Of a stretch of DNA of 46,445 nt, positions 9,573-18,911 are shown piece by piece (position 1 is the stretch's first letter; the number at the start of each line of letters is the position of its first letter). The position numbers and the translations under genes were made by a program. Origin of the DNA: Schizochytrium sp. CCTCC M209059 (taxonomy: Eukaryota; Sar; Bigyra; Thraustochytrida; Thraustochytriidae); NCBI GenBank assembly GCA_000818945.1, contig KN805387.1:8637-55081 (forward strand), written 5' to 3'. The notes under the pieces are model-generated. The model saw only the letters and a list, made by a program, of their open reading frames with translations, did no database searches and was not told the DNA's origin.

Positions 9573-10985
9573 TTAAAGAAATCCTCCGCCCTTGAGCACA
9601 AGCAAACTCGTCGCGATGCCACCCGCAAAGCCTGAAGCCACAAGAGTGATCCAACGACTGTCAGCGGCAGCAGATCCTTGCGACAAAGACTTGACTTGGT
9701 CAGGGCCCACCCAAACATCGTTTTCAGCCCAAGCCTTGATGAGATGGTGAGCAATTGCCCAGGAAGGCGGTACAATCTGCCCAAGTTCGGGCTTAAACAT
9801 GGCGCCCGGCACACGAGAACGCTCGAGCATCTCGAGAGCCTCCGCGCGTGTAAACCAGCGCACGTCAGACATTTCTTTGGTGTCCATATCGATCTTTTCC
9901 GAGGTGGCTCTAGCAATGCAACCAATCATGAGCTCGCAATGTCCCGCAGCGCCCAGAGGCCACGGTTGTGTTCCCACGACCTGGACCTCTTCACCAACGC
10001 GAATGCCGCTCTCCTCGAACACCTCGCGGCGGCATGCCGACTCTACAGACTCGCACTGTTCCACAAAACCGGCCAGACAAGAATACAAATTGCCACCAGC
10101 GCGCCGTTTGGTCTTGCCCAAAAGGCATCGTTCACCGTCTGGCGATTGCACAAGCATAATTGCTACTGGATCTGTGCGTGGGTAAAACACGGCCTTGCGA
10201 CGGTTCTCCTGCGACCAGTCCCGTCGACGGTGCCCACACCCCGCCGGCGTCATGGCTGCACCTGTTCGCGGACTGAACGAGAGCTCCATGTGCCAGTTCA
10301 TGCGCGAGACGGCCTGGCCCATCACAGCAGCTTCTCCGCTAGGCAACTTGTCCATGAGCGAGGTGGGCCGGACAAACTCCACGTCGTCGAGCGCAGGCGC
10401 ATTCACGCCGCTCACATCGCACACAAAACGCCATCCCGCAGAGGTCAGCACAGCGTCCGAGGTTTCGCCGCAATGCTCATAGTCTACGTCGCCGGGCTGT
10501 TTGCGTCGTCCTAAAAGCACGACTGTGCGTCCGGCATCGTCACCATCGGTCTTGCTCGTCCCGCCGCCGTCCTCTTCGAGCTCGCGAGCACGCCACGAGG
10601 GTAGCGCCGAGACCTCTTTCCAAGTCCACCATGCGAGGCCGCCATCTTTCTGCGTGCCAATTTGGCCCTCGGAAAAAAGCAAAAACCGCGAGTCAGGATC
10701 TTCGAATGCTTTACAAATCACCTTCGTGCTCTCTTCCCCCGTCACCTCGTCATCGTGCAGCTCGGGCAGCGGGTGTCGGTCGAGTGGCAGCGATGACCAA
10801 AACTGTCGTTCGATGCGATAGAATCTGCGCTGCGTCTGCGCTTGCGGCATCCTGCCTCGCCACGACTCTGCGCGTAGCCCGTGCCCTTCTACCGTCTTCG
10901 CTCTTTGCGTGCTACTCGCTCCGGTCCTCGCAAGCGTCGCCGGTCTGTTGCGACAGCTTCGCTGCGCGATGAGTCTCAACACCAT
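9573..10985 (-). CDS. Nudix hydrolase, NADH pyrophosphatase (NudC/NUDT12-type) relative, zinc ribbon lost
   Basis: A 470-residue protein. The Nudix box G-x5-E-x7-REVFEESG fits exactly at residues 306-328 and supplies the metal-binding glutamates for diphosphate hydrolysis. It is followed by TQPWPLG (339-345), the family's SQPWPFP signature that marks NAD(H)- and NAD-capped-RNA-type activity. Before it, FYPRTDPVAIM matches the block that normally follows the zinc ribbon. The ribbon's cysteines are missing: FSPRTG stands where FCxxCG is expected, and no second pair follows. Residues ~445-465 are hydrophobic (WITLVASGFAGGIATSLLVL), suggesting a C-terminal membrane anchor. The N terminus is Arg-rich and lacks acids, so it could target mitochondria. 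No intron. Confidence 0.88.
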   Translation of the reverse strand: MVLRLIAQRSCRNRPATLARTGASSTQRAKTVEGHGLRAESWRGRMPQAQTQRRFYRIERQFWSSLPLDRHPLPELHDDEVTGEESTKVICKAFEDPDSRFLLFSEGQIGTQKDGGLAWWTWKEVSALPSWRARELEEDGGGTSKTDGDDAGRTVVLLGRRKQPGDVDYEHCGETSDAVLTSAGWRFVCDVSGVNAPALDDVEFVRPTSLMDKLPSGEAAVMGQAVSRMNWHMELSFSPRTGAAMTPAGCGHRRRDWSQENRRKAVFYPRTDPVAIMLVQSPDGERCLLGKTKRRAGGNLYSCLAGFVEQCESVESACRREVFEESGIRVGEEVQVVGTQPWPLGAAGHCELMIGCIARATSEKIDMDTKEMSDVRWFTRAEALEMLERSRVPGAMFKPELGQIVPPSWAIAHHLIKAWAENDVWVGPDQVKSLSQGSAAADSRWITLVASGFAGGIATSLLVLKGGGFL

Positions 10986-11548
10986 CTTTTCGCGCTCAAA
11001 GTTTGCAATTTATATGACATATCAAACAACAAAAACTGCACACAACAAAGGGCGGACACTATTTGGGCATGCGCAAACTTCGGCTCACAGTCACTTCGTG
11101 CTGCAGCTCCTCGAGCAAGTGCTTGGCTTGGCTTGGCTTGGCTTGACTTCGCTTCCTAAGGAGTGTTGTTGGAACGGGCAAACGAGAAGAGATTTCCCTT
11201 CCCCGAAAGGCAGAACGAGTCGACGACAACAAAGCTCCTGAAGAAAGCGTATCGTAACAAGATGCGGAACGTCGGTCAAAATGCCACGACGTATTCATAT
11301 AAAAGCAATTTCTCTTCAGAAAACGGTGCAGTCAAATACATAAAGTAGGCCTACCTTCTTTCCCCCCACGACTCAATTTTCCGACACATCAATTCAATTC
11401 ACAGCAGAGTAAAGCAACAGAAACGGAAACATCAAAAGTATTTGAAAGAAAGAAGGAAGAAATACAACAAGCGCAGCTGCTAATCACCAAAGAAAAAGAA
11501 ATGCATGGCGAGTGAGGCAAAAGATCTTGATGATGACACGAACAGAAT
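10986..11548. other. Intergenic region, no gene seen
   Basis: This holds the promoter of the Nudix gene (right side of 10985) and the 3' flank of the GYF gene. A short (GGCTT)n run lies at about 11126-11150. Open frames here are below 115 codons and featureless. Confidence 0.4.
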
Positions 11549-12229
11549 TCACAAAAGCGTACTGACGTCATGACCATTGACGTCGCGGATGGCGACCCTT
11601 CGCTTCCCGCCATTCTTTTCGCTCGGGTAAATCTTCTTCACGCCGCGATACCGAGGCGGGACCGGAAGCCATTCGGGAAAGTTGAAACGAGGATCCTCGC
11701 TCGCAACTGGGGCGCGCGTCTTTCCAGCAGGCGCACGCTGAGCTGCACGGGCCGTCTCGAGGGATGATCCTACAGGAACAGTGCGCTGAGTAGGTCGGCT
11801 GCTTGAGCCGACATCGACCGCATCAACAGCAAAGGCATCTGCCACGTTGGGAAAATACTCTCGCAAGGGAGCCCACGTCGGATTATCGAAAGCAACGTTG
11901 GTGATTTGCAGGGTGGGCTCAAAATAACCTGCCATGTGCCATTGGCGCATGTGAATGTCCGTGAACGGGCCCTGTTGCTGATGATTCCGGTCCAAAAAAT
12001 ACCATTGCCCGCCTTCGGAGCCCTGGTCCGGCGACTCCTCCATAAACGCGTTACTTCCGTTGGGGAAAAGCTCTGCAAGCGTCTTAAACGCGTTCGAGCG
12101 CGGGTCTCCCTTGGCCACGAGCAGGTCCGCCTTCAAATACCCGGCCTCGTACCACGCGCGCATTTCCTCGTTTCCAAAGGGGCCCTGCACCTTGTTATCA
12201 TTGTCGCGAAAGTACCACTGCACGCTCAT
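11549..12229 (-). CDS. Tandem GYF-domain protein
   Basis: A 226-residue protein with two GYF domains, adaptors that bind proline-rich peptides. The first spans about residues 4-60: WYFRDNDNKVQGPF, then MRAWYEAGYL. The second spans about 75-130: WYFLDRNHQQQGPF, then MRQWHMAGYFE. Both keep the W-x-Y/F-x-D, QGPF, M-x-x-W and GY(F/L) positions that define the fold. The remaining ~95 residues are disordered, ending in a basic segment (RYRGVKKIYPSEKNGGKRR) and no other domain. GYF proteins of this kind act in splicing, mRNA decay or translation repression. The partner here is unknown. No intron is apparent. Confidence 0.87.
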   Translation of the reverse strand: MSVQWYFRDNDNKVQGPFGNEEMRAWYEAGYLKADLLVAKGDPRSNAFKTLAELFPNGSNAFMEESPDQGSEGGQWYFLDRNHQQQGPFTDIHMRQWHMAGYFEPTLQITNVAFDNPTWAPLREYFPNVADAFAVDAVDVGSSSRPTQRTVPVGSSLETARAAQRAPAGKTRAPVASEDPRFNFPEWLPVPPRYRGVKKIYPSEKNGGKRRVAIRDVNGHDVSTLL

Positions 12230-12731
12230 CTTGCTCGCCCGTGTTTTGGTGATTTGATGGGATCAACGTTACGTCGCCCGCGCTTCTCGTCAAGCGAAAA
12301 TGTACGAACGCACGTGCAAGACCGCGTCGCGCCCTCCTTCGGCACGTGCTGATACCTCGCCGGGCGATGGCCGTACGCGTCCTCACGCGCGCGTAAAGGG
12401 TCGCGCGTCCTCGTCTCCTCCCTGAGCAGACGCTTGCTCGCTCGCTCGCTCGCTGGCTGGCTGGCTGGTTGGCTCCTCCCGACTGCCGCTCTCTGCGCAC
12501 GCTCGCACGCTCGCTCGCGTGCCTCCGACGAAGCACCCAATACCAAACTGGACGCGCGCGCGCATGTGCACACGGCTGCATTCACACAGCATAAACACAG
12601 AACTAGTTTCACGACGAGTTCGCTCCAGTCAGTGCATGTAGTACGTACGTAGTACGTACTATAATAATAACAGTGGAGTTGTTTCTGTTTATTTATTTTG
12701 CGTTTTGCTTTGTTTAGGTATATATCGTCAA
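12230..12731. other. Intergenic region with (GCTC)n/(GGCT)n minisatellite
   Basis: Upstream region of the GYF gene and 3' flank of kinesin. Repeats of gctc and ggct occupy 12430-12475. A palindromic gtacgtac-rich stretch lies at 12637-12660. Open frames on both strands are repeat translations. Confidence 0.5.
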
Positions 12732-15308
12732 TCAATCAGTCAGCCCGGAACTGGCACCGGCCGAGGGCGGCGATGGCGGCTTCTCGCCTTGTGCTCCTTC
12801 CTCGCGAGCAGAGGAAGTACCCTGCGTCGTCTTGGACGACGAGGATAGCCATCCAAACACACCTCCACCCCCGCCGCTGCTAGCAGCTGATTGCCCCGAC
12901 GAGGCGTCGCCGCCGCCGCGAAGGGGCTTGACAATGCGATTGCCTTGCGGTGGGCTCTTGCTCAAAGGCGCTGCCGTCGATCGACCAGGCGAAACGCCAG
13001 AGGCCGTCTTGTTCATAAAGGCGAGCGCTTTTGCCCCAAACGAGGATTTTTGCTCGTTGAGCTCACGCCGCGCGCGCGCCACCTCGAGTTGCAGCTGCTG
13101 CACCTCCTTTTGCCGCTCAATCTGCATGTCCTCAATTTCAAGGGCATGTCGCTCCGCCTGGGCGCGAAAGTTGAACTCTTTGCTCTTGATATTGTTTTCC
13201 AGCACCTTGATGCGCTCCTCTTTAAGTGTCAGCAGCTGCGTCTTTTCCGCCGCTGCCAGCTCAGCATAGGCATACTTTCGCAGGAGTTGCTTGTGTACGG
13301 CAATGAGCTGGTACAGACGCTGTTCCAGTGCAGGATCCATGCTCTTGCCTTCTGCCCCACCGCTCGCCGCAGACGCGGTCGTCGCCGCCGCTGCAGCAGC
13401 CACCGCAGCCCCGTCCGAGGTCCCAGTCCCAGCCCCGGCTTCCGACGAAGATTCGCCCACCTTGCTCCGCAAATCCTGGATTGTCGCCTCATACGTGCCT
13501 GTTTTTTGCTCAAGTTCTGCGCGCAGCCGCCGTGCTTCCTCCTTGGCCGCAGCCAGCTGCTCCTCGAGGGAAGCGTCCGGCCCCACCGCCGGCGCCTCCA
13601 CTGCGCTCGCGACACGCGCAGCTGGAGCTCCAATTGGCACAGCGTCCAGCTCCTTGTTAAGTCGTTCGTTCTCCTTTTGCAATGTATTCACATTCAGCTC
13701 CACCTCCTTGAGCTGGTGCTCCAAATGAGCATACTTGGACTCTGCCTCATCGAGTTTATTCTGAAGAGCTTCCTTCTCCGCTTGCGCCGTGGCGATTTGC
13801 TCTGCACTCCCCGCAGCAGCTGGTGTGAGCGGTGCCTCGACACCTGTCCCATCACCGGCTTGCCCGCCGCCAACGCCGCCGCTCACACCGCCTCCATTGC
13901 CGCTGCCGCTGCGCTTCGCCTCATTTAGCTCCTGGCTAAGAATCTGAATCTCGGCGTTTGACCTTTCCAGCTCTTGCACATCGCTTTCGTGTGCGTCGCG
14001 GAGCTCCTTGATTTGCAGCTCGAGCGTGACAATCTGTTTCGCCAGGTCTTCGCTGCTCTGCCGGTTGCCATCCTCGCCATCTTCGGCGCTGGCTTTCTTG
14101 GCCTCTGCACTGTTCCCGCCACTATCGTCTCCGCCCTGTGCAAGCCGCCGCTTGAGCTTTTCAATGTACTGCGCCTGAACGTCAATGGCGCGTTCGGCCT
14201 GTGCTAAAAGGGCCTCCAGCTCCTCTACGGTGCGCACCTGGTTCACTACTGCCTTGTTCTTGATTGCCTTGGCGCGATTACCAAAACGTAAGGTGTTGAT
14301 GGTCTCTAGCGCATTGTAGCTGCTTGGAGAAACGTTGATCACGAGCCACGTCCGTGCATTTCCACCGAGCGACTCTTGCAGCATGCGCGTCAGCTTCGAG
14401 TCACGGTATGGCACGTGTGCAGACTTGCCGTCTGTGAGCGCGTTAATTACTTTGCCAAGTGCTGAGAGAGAAAGATTGATCATCTTGGCTTCGTCAAGGC
14501 GATCCCCCGTGGCGCCCGTCTTGCGCACCATTTCTGAACCCGCCAAATCCACGAGGTTGATCTTGCTCATCTTGGTTGTTCCCGTCGTTGTATCCGTTTG
14601 CACGAGTTGCAACACAAAGACGCTGTGACTGCGTGAACTCCCCTCGTTCATGCCGGTCGCGGCCTGCGCGCGATTGCCCGCGCCCAAAGCCATAAGCTCC
14701 ATCATTTCCTCGAAACTGTTTACATATCGCTCGCTCATGTGCTCGACGTAGATGCCGCGGTTTGGATCCTCGCGGACTTGCAAGTTTTGCCGGCTCACAT
14801 CGAGCAAATCCCGGATCCGCTCCAGGTAAATTTCGACGTAGCTTCCGCGGACCGTAAACTCCATGTTCTCTCCCGCGCGCGCAATGTACTGAAAGATGGC
14901 CTCCACGGTCCGCGGAATGATGCCCGCGAGCTCCGGGTCCGCAATGTTCGGCCCTTGCATCGTGTGCGTCTTACCGGAAGACGTTTGCCCGTACGCAAAG
15001 ATCGTGCCATTGTACCCTTCAAACACGTTCTCTACCAGCGGCCTGCCGATACTCTCGAACACCTCAGCTTGCGTGCTTTCCGGCTGGAAGACACGGTCAA
15101 AGGTGAACCGCGAAACTCCTTCGCCCGACAGGCTGCCCACGTTGTCCACTTGGATCTCCTCCTTGGACACCTTGACCGCGACCTTGCCGCCGGCTGCTTC
15201 CTCCTTGGCGTTTTGAGGCCGCACGCGGACCACCACGTGCACCGAAGACGCCGCGCCCTCGCCGCCGCCGCTGCCGCCCCCACCGCTGCCGGACGGCGTC
15301 GCCGGCAT
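12732..15308 (-). CDS. Kinesin-1 heavy chain (conventional kinesin)
   Basis: A plus-end-directed microtubule motor of 858 residues. The motor domain (about 23-345) has the P-loop GQTSSGKT (107-114), switch I NEGSSRSH, switch II DLAGSE and the microtubule-binding block HVPYRDSKLTRML. It ends with RFGNRAKAIKN leading into a neck and coiled coils (roughly 350-480, 520-600 and 690-760), separated by Gly/Ala-rich linkers. In the tail, NRIVKPLRGGG (I792-P795) matches the autoinhibitory IAK region of kinesin-1 (QIAKPIRPG). Together with the N-terminal motor this supports the kinesin-1 class. The first ATG of the frame is at 15308; further upstream there are only non-ATG codons. No intron. Confidence 0.95.
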   Translation of the reverse strand: MPATPSGSGGGGSGGGEGAASSVHVVVRVRPQNAKEEAAGGKVAVKVSKEEIQVDNVGSLSGEGVSRFTFDRVFQPESTQAEVFESIGRPLVENVFEGYNGTIFAYGQTSSGKTHTMQGPNIADPELAGIIPRTVEAIFQYIARAGENMEFTVRGSYVEIYLERIRDLLDVSRQNLQVREDPNRGIYVEHMSERYVNSFEEMMELMALGAGNRAQAATGMNEGSSRSHSVFVLQLVQTDTTTGTTKMSKINLVDLAGSEMVRKTGATGDRLDEAKMINLSLSALGKVINALTDGKSAHVPYRDSKLTRMLQESLGGNARTWLVINVSPSSYNALETINTLRFGNRAKAIKNKAVVNQVRTVEELEALLAQAERAIDVQAQYIEKLKRRLAQGGDDSGGNSAEAKKASAEDGEDGNRQSSEDLAKQIVTLELQIKELRDAHESDVQELERSNAEIQILSQELNEAKRSGSGNGGGVSGGVGGGQAGDGTGVEAPLTPAAAGSAEQIATAQAEKEALQNKLDEAESKYAHLEHQLKEVELNVNTLQKENERLNKELDAVPIGAPAARVASAVEAPAVGPDASLEEQLAAAKEEARRLRAELEQKTGTYEATIQDLRSKVGESSSEAGAGTGTSDGAAVAAAAAATTASAASGGAEGKSMDPALEQRLYQLIAVHKQLLRKYAYAELAAAEKTQLLTLKEERIKVLENNIKSKEFNFRAQAERHALEIEDMQIERQKEVQQLQLEVARARRELNEQKSSFGAKALAFMNKTASGVSPGRSTAAPLSKSPPQGNRIVKPLRGGGDASSGQSAASSGGGGGVFGWLSSSSKTTQGTSSAREEGAQGEKPPSPPSAGASSGLTD

Positions 15309-15338
15309 CTTCTTTGCCAGAGTCTCGGCGACAGACAA

Positions 15339-15733
15339 CGACTCCGCTCCCTCTCACTCGCGCTTCGCTCGGGTCTCCGTCGCGCGAACGTGCACCGTGC
15401 GCATACACCCGCAAGCGCGCCGCTGCGTCGTTGCGACTGGCCGCGGCGCGTCGCCGTCGCCGTCGCCGTCTCGACTCGGCTTCAAAGGTTTGGTCAAATC
15501 TCCTCAACGTCGTAGAACAAACAGCCTAGCCTTCAGCGAGTCGCAACTTTGAAGATGGCCGTGAAAACGGAAACAAGTTGGTTTGGTATGGCATACTGCC
15601 TATTTCTTTTCTCCTCGCGGCTGGCAGCGGAAAACACGACAACCGCTTGCACGCCTCCCAGTCGTCTCGGACTTTTAGGAAAGGACCAATGGGTCACAAT
15701 CAACCGATTATAAAACTTAGTGTTCACACGCAT
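15339..15733. other. Kinesin upstream region
   Basis: About 400 bases between the kinesin start and the stop of the next minus-strand gene. It begins with GC-rich sequence containing (CGTCGC)n near 15450-15475 and becomes AT-richer toward 15700. No gene seen. Confidence 0.4.
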
Positions 15734-17620
15734 TTATTTAGTTGGATGTACGTCAGTCAGAGATCCCGAGGCGGAAAAGGAAAAGTTCTGGTGATTCTTG
15801 GCCTGATTTGCGACGAGAATGCGCTCCATCGCCAGCTGGACAAGATCCTGGTGCGCAAGCGGCGGCAAATCCGGCGCCGTGGCAAGCCCGCGACTCGCAG
15901 CGCTTAGCTTTTCACTCTGACGAAAGCTCGCGAGGTCGGCCTCGCTCAGCTCAAAATGTAGAGGGTCCGGCTCTCCCGTCGACCCATGACGCCGTAAGGT
16001 ACCGCCTTTATTGATCCCGCCCTCCGCAACGTTCTGCGCAGATCCGGCAAAGGACGACGCAGACTTGGAGCCCAGAGAAGCTCGGCCTTCAAAGGGCTCG
16101 TGCGCACGGATGCGCGCCTCAAGGATGGCACCGGCATCGAGGCCGTGGCGTCCATTCTCGTCATTCTCATCATCGTCATCATCATCATCATCGTCGTCGT
16201 CGCCGCCGCCGCCGCCGCCGTCGTCGTCCGAGTCACTTGCGTCCGAGGACCACGATGAAGCGTCAAAGGCCTCCATGATGTGGTTCTCCTCGTCATTGCA
16301 AGAGTTCTCCCAACGCTGCAGCAAAGGGTTGAAGGTCATTTGACCCACAGTGTGCTGCTTGAAGCTCGAGTCGCGAAAGGGAAGCAGCATAGGTCCGACG
16401 TGGGCCTGGGCACCCGACTCGAGCACAGGCTCATCGTCCTCGCCTTCAACCGAGGGGAGCGACAAGTCCGCCCAGCTATCGCTCTCCGGCCGCGCGGTCC
16501 ACCTCGATGATGGTGCCTCCGCACCCACGGCGACTGCGCTACGACCGCCTACACTCGCCAATGCTGACTCTTGAGGCTTACTCGGCACGCGAGATGCTGC
16601 AGGAGCACAAACGCCCTTGTCACCGGGCTGTACGTCCACTCCAGGAAGAGCGGCCGGATCGATCTCGAGGTCATCCCACACGTCCTCCGACGCATCCTCT
16701 TCGACGGCTGCCTCCACAGTCGCAGGCAGCTGTGATACTGATACTGGAAGACCCGTCGTTGCTTCTTGCGCAGCTCGTCGCGCTCTCGAGCCGCGGGCGC
16801 GGCTGGCGCGTGCTTCGGCACGCGCCTTTGGCGACGGGGCAACTTCCGAGGCGCGTCGTTGAGGTACCGCACGAGCACGTTGCCGCGACGAAGCTGTCGC
16901 ACTCAAAAATGATCGTCCTGGCCTTGCCTTGGCGCTCTTGCTGTGACTCGCACCAGCGTGACCTGCCACGCCAGCCCTATTATTGGCCACGACAGGCTCT
17001 GTCCCGGTCCCGAAATGTCGCACGTGCGACGAGAGTTTCGTAGAAACGGTGCTGGAAGAGCGTCGATGACGCGGTCGTGCACTATGCGCACCTGATCCCA
17101 TTTTCCCACTACTCGTGCTGCTTGCATTTGACAACGCGGCTCGGGAACGAGTGACGGCATTGCTCGCGGCGCTACTAGCAGCGCTGCTGCCGCCCTCGCT
17201 ACCCTTGGAGACGCGTCGCGTGCCGCTCGTCTTGGTCTTGGGTTTGCCTTTTAATTTCGCAGAGCCAGCCGCTGTAGGGCTGGGGGAGCGCGGCCGCGTG
17301 CTTCGCATGCTGCGAAAGCTCTGGGCTCTGGTTGTTTCTGCAAAGGATCGCTGCCTTTGCATTTGGGAGCGGTACGCGTGTCGCAGACCAGCCGTGCGGT
17401 GCATGCTACCGAGACCGCCCTCTGCCTCGGCATAGGCATTGTCGATGATCACTCGTTCCGCAAGACGGCGCAGCTCTGGCGAGCGAAAGTGTCGCGCGAT
17501 CAGATGATGAAGTCCCGCATCGCGATTGTCCTTGAGTTCTTGCTGCAGGGTTTCGGCCGTCTCGGACGAGTTTTCCATGAGCACTTGGCCTTGGTGTCCA
17601 GGACGCGACCTGCTCCGCAT
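15734..17620 (-). CDS. Low-complexity protein of unknown function with a Bfa1/Byr4-like MTFNP..W box
   Basis: I do not recognise this 628-residue protein. From the N terminus it has a helical stretch with ETLQQELKDNRD and RHFRSPELRRLAERVI, a long Ser/Arg/Ala-rich disordered part (about 70-330), the box MTFNPLLQRW at 428-437 followed by an acidic patch, and a Gly/Asp run at about 455-485. A more ordered C-terminal end follows, with FELSEADLASFR and HQDLVQLAMERIL. The box resembles the MxFDPxxxxW element of fungal mitotic-exit/septation GAP subunits Byr4/Bfa1; that is inference from the motif alone. The first ATG in frame is 17620. The frame stays open upstream to 17806 and includes a hydrophobic segment, so an upstream exon cannot be excluded. 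Confidence 0.7.
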   Translation of the reverse strand: MRSRSRPGHQGQVLMENSSETAETLQQELKDNRDAGLHHLIARHFRSPELRRLAERVIIDNAYAEAEGGLGSMHRTAGLRHAYRSQMQRQRSFAETTRAQSFRSMRSTRPRSPSPTAAGSAKLKGKPKTKTSGTRRVSKGSEGGSSAASSAASNAVTRSRAALSNASSTSSGKMGSGAHSARPRHRRSSSTVSTKLSSHVRHFGTGTEPVVANNRAGVAGHAGASHSKSAKARPGRSFLSATASSRQRARAVPQRRASEVAPSPKARAEARASRARGSRARRAAQEATTGLPVSVSQLPATVEAAVEEDASEDVWDDLEIDPAALPGVDVQPGDKGVCAPAASRVPSKPQESALASVGGRSAVAVGAEAPSSRWTARPESDSWADLSLPSVEGEDDEPVLESGAQAHVGPMLLPFRDSSFKQHTVGQMTFNPLLQRWENSCNDEENHIMEAFDASSWSSDASDSDDDGGGGGGDDDDDDDDDDDENDENGRHGLDAGAILEARIRAHEPFEGRASLGSKSASSFAGSAQNVAEGGINKGGTLRRHGSTGEPDPLHFELSEADLASFRQSEKLSAASRGLATAPDLPPLAHQDLVQLAMERILVANQAKNHQNFSFSASGSLTDVHPTK

Positions 17621-17976
17621 TCTCAGCGCCTTTCTCGCCGCCGCTCTGCTCCCAAGCAGCCACAAGCCGAGCACACGGACTGCAACGAGTGCCAGGAGCC
17701 CGACTTCTTGCCACGGCGACCGCACCGCGAGCACGAGCCTTGCGACAAGGAGGCCGTCGTCGTCCTCCGTCTGCGTCTCGCCGCTCCTCGTTTTCTTGCA
17801 GCACAACCAACACCGGCACTAGCAACGGTCTGTCTGCTCGACCACGACGACCTTTTACAGCAGCGCCAGCAGCAACAAAGAGCACCAGCAAAGAGCACCA
17901 AGTTTTCTTCCCTCCTTCCCACTATCAGTTCCGCGCGGCGTCTCCGCTCCTCGCGCCACGGCCGGCAGGTCCGCCA

Positions 17977-18152
<176 letters not shown>

Positions 18153-18501
18153 GCGCGCGCGCGCGCCGCCGCGTCGCCGCCGCGCCCCGCTGGCCCTCGC
18201 CGCGCGAGCAAGCGCGCGCGGACTCGAGTTTGGCCGCGGCCCTCGCTGCGGCGCAAGGTCCGCCCAGGAGGCCGTTTTTCGTCCCGGAGCCGCCGCCGCC
18301 CCTTCTCTCCTTCGAGTCCTCTTTCCCTGCGCCAGCTCCTGCGGCGCCGCCCTGCCGCTGCCGCCGCTGCTGCCGCCGCTGCTGCAGCCGAGCGGTGCTG
18401 CTCTGCACGCCTCGTCTCGCTTCGTCGAGCCCGGGCCTGCCTGCGCCTTGCCGGGGCGGTTTCGTCTGCCGAGGCTTGGCGACAATGCAAGAGGTCTGGA
18501 T

Positions 18502-18546
18502 TGATATGAGATATGATATGATATGATATGATATGATATGATATGA
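18502..18546 (+). repeat. (GATAT)n pentanucleotide repeat
   Basis: Around eight tandem gatat/atatg units in an otherwise GC-rich leader region. Confidence 0.85.
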
Positions 18547-18666
18547 TGTGCAGCGAGCTGGCAAAGGCCTCGAGAGCGGCGCCGAGAGCAATGCGAGCAG
18601 CAGCGTGGCGAGGGTTCGGGGTGATGCGAGGGGCGCGGCCACGCGTCAACAACGAGAAAGCAGCAA

Positions 18667-18668
18667 CG

Positions 18669-18702
<34 letters not shown>

Positions 18703-18703
18703 C
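18667..18703 (+). repeat. (AAC)n microsatellite
   Basis: Twelve or so consecutive aac/caa units, about 210 bases upstream of the dehydrogenase start. Confidence 0.85.
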
Positions 18704-18911
18704 GAAAGATGACCTGGAAAAACGTGAGATCATTAATGCGCGCACGGTACTTACTGTTCTTGCGGCGAGGCGAGACCATTCGAGCAACAGCGCATTCGCG
18801 TACTCGCTTGCTTCTTCTGACCTCGGAAATAATCATGGCAACAGCTAGGCCTAGTCCCCAGTGGCGGAGGATAATGATGATGATGGTCGGATGAGGAGAA
18901 TCAAGAGAACC

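Noticed and set aside
17621..17806. Transmembrane segment upstream of the low-complexity protein
   Set aside because: The hydrophobic stretch lies upstream of the first ATG, in GC-rich sequence; only an unseen exon could include it, so it was left out of the CDS.
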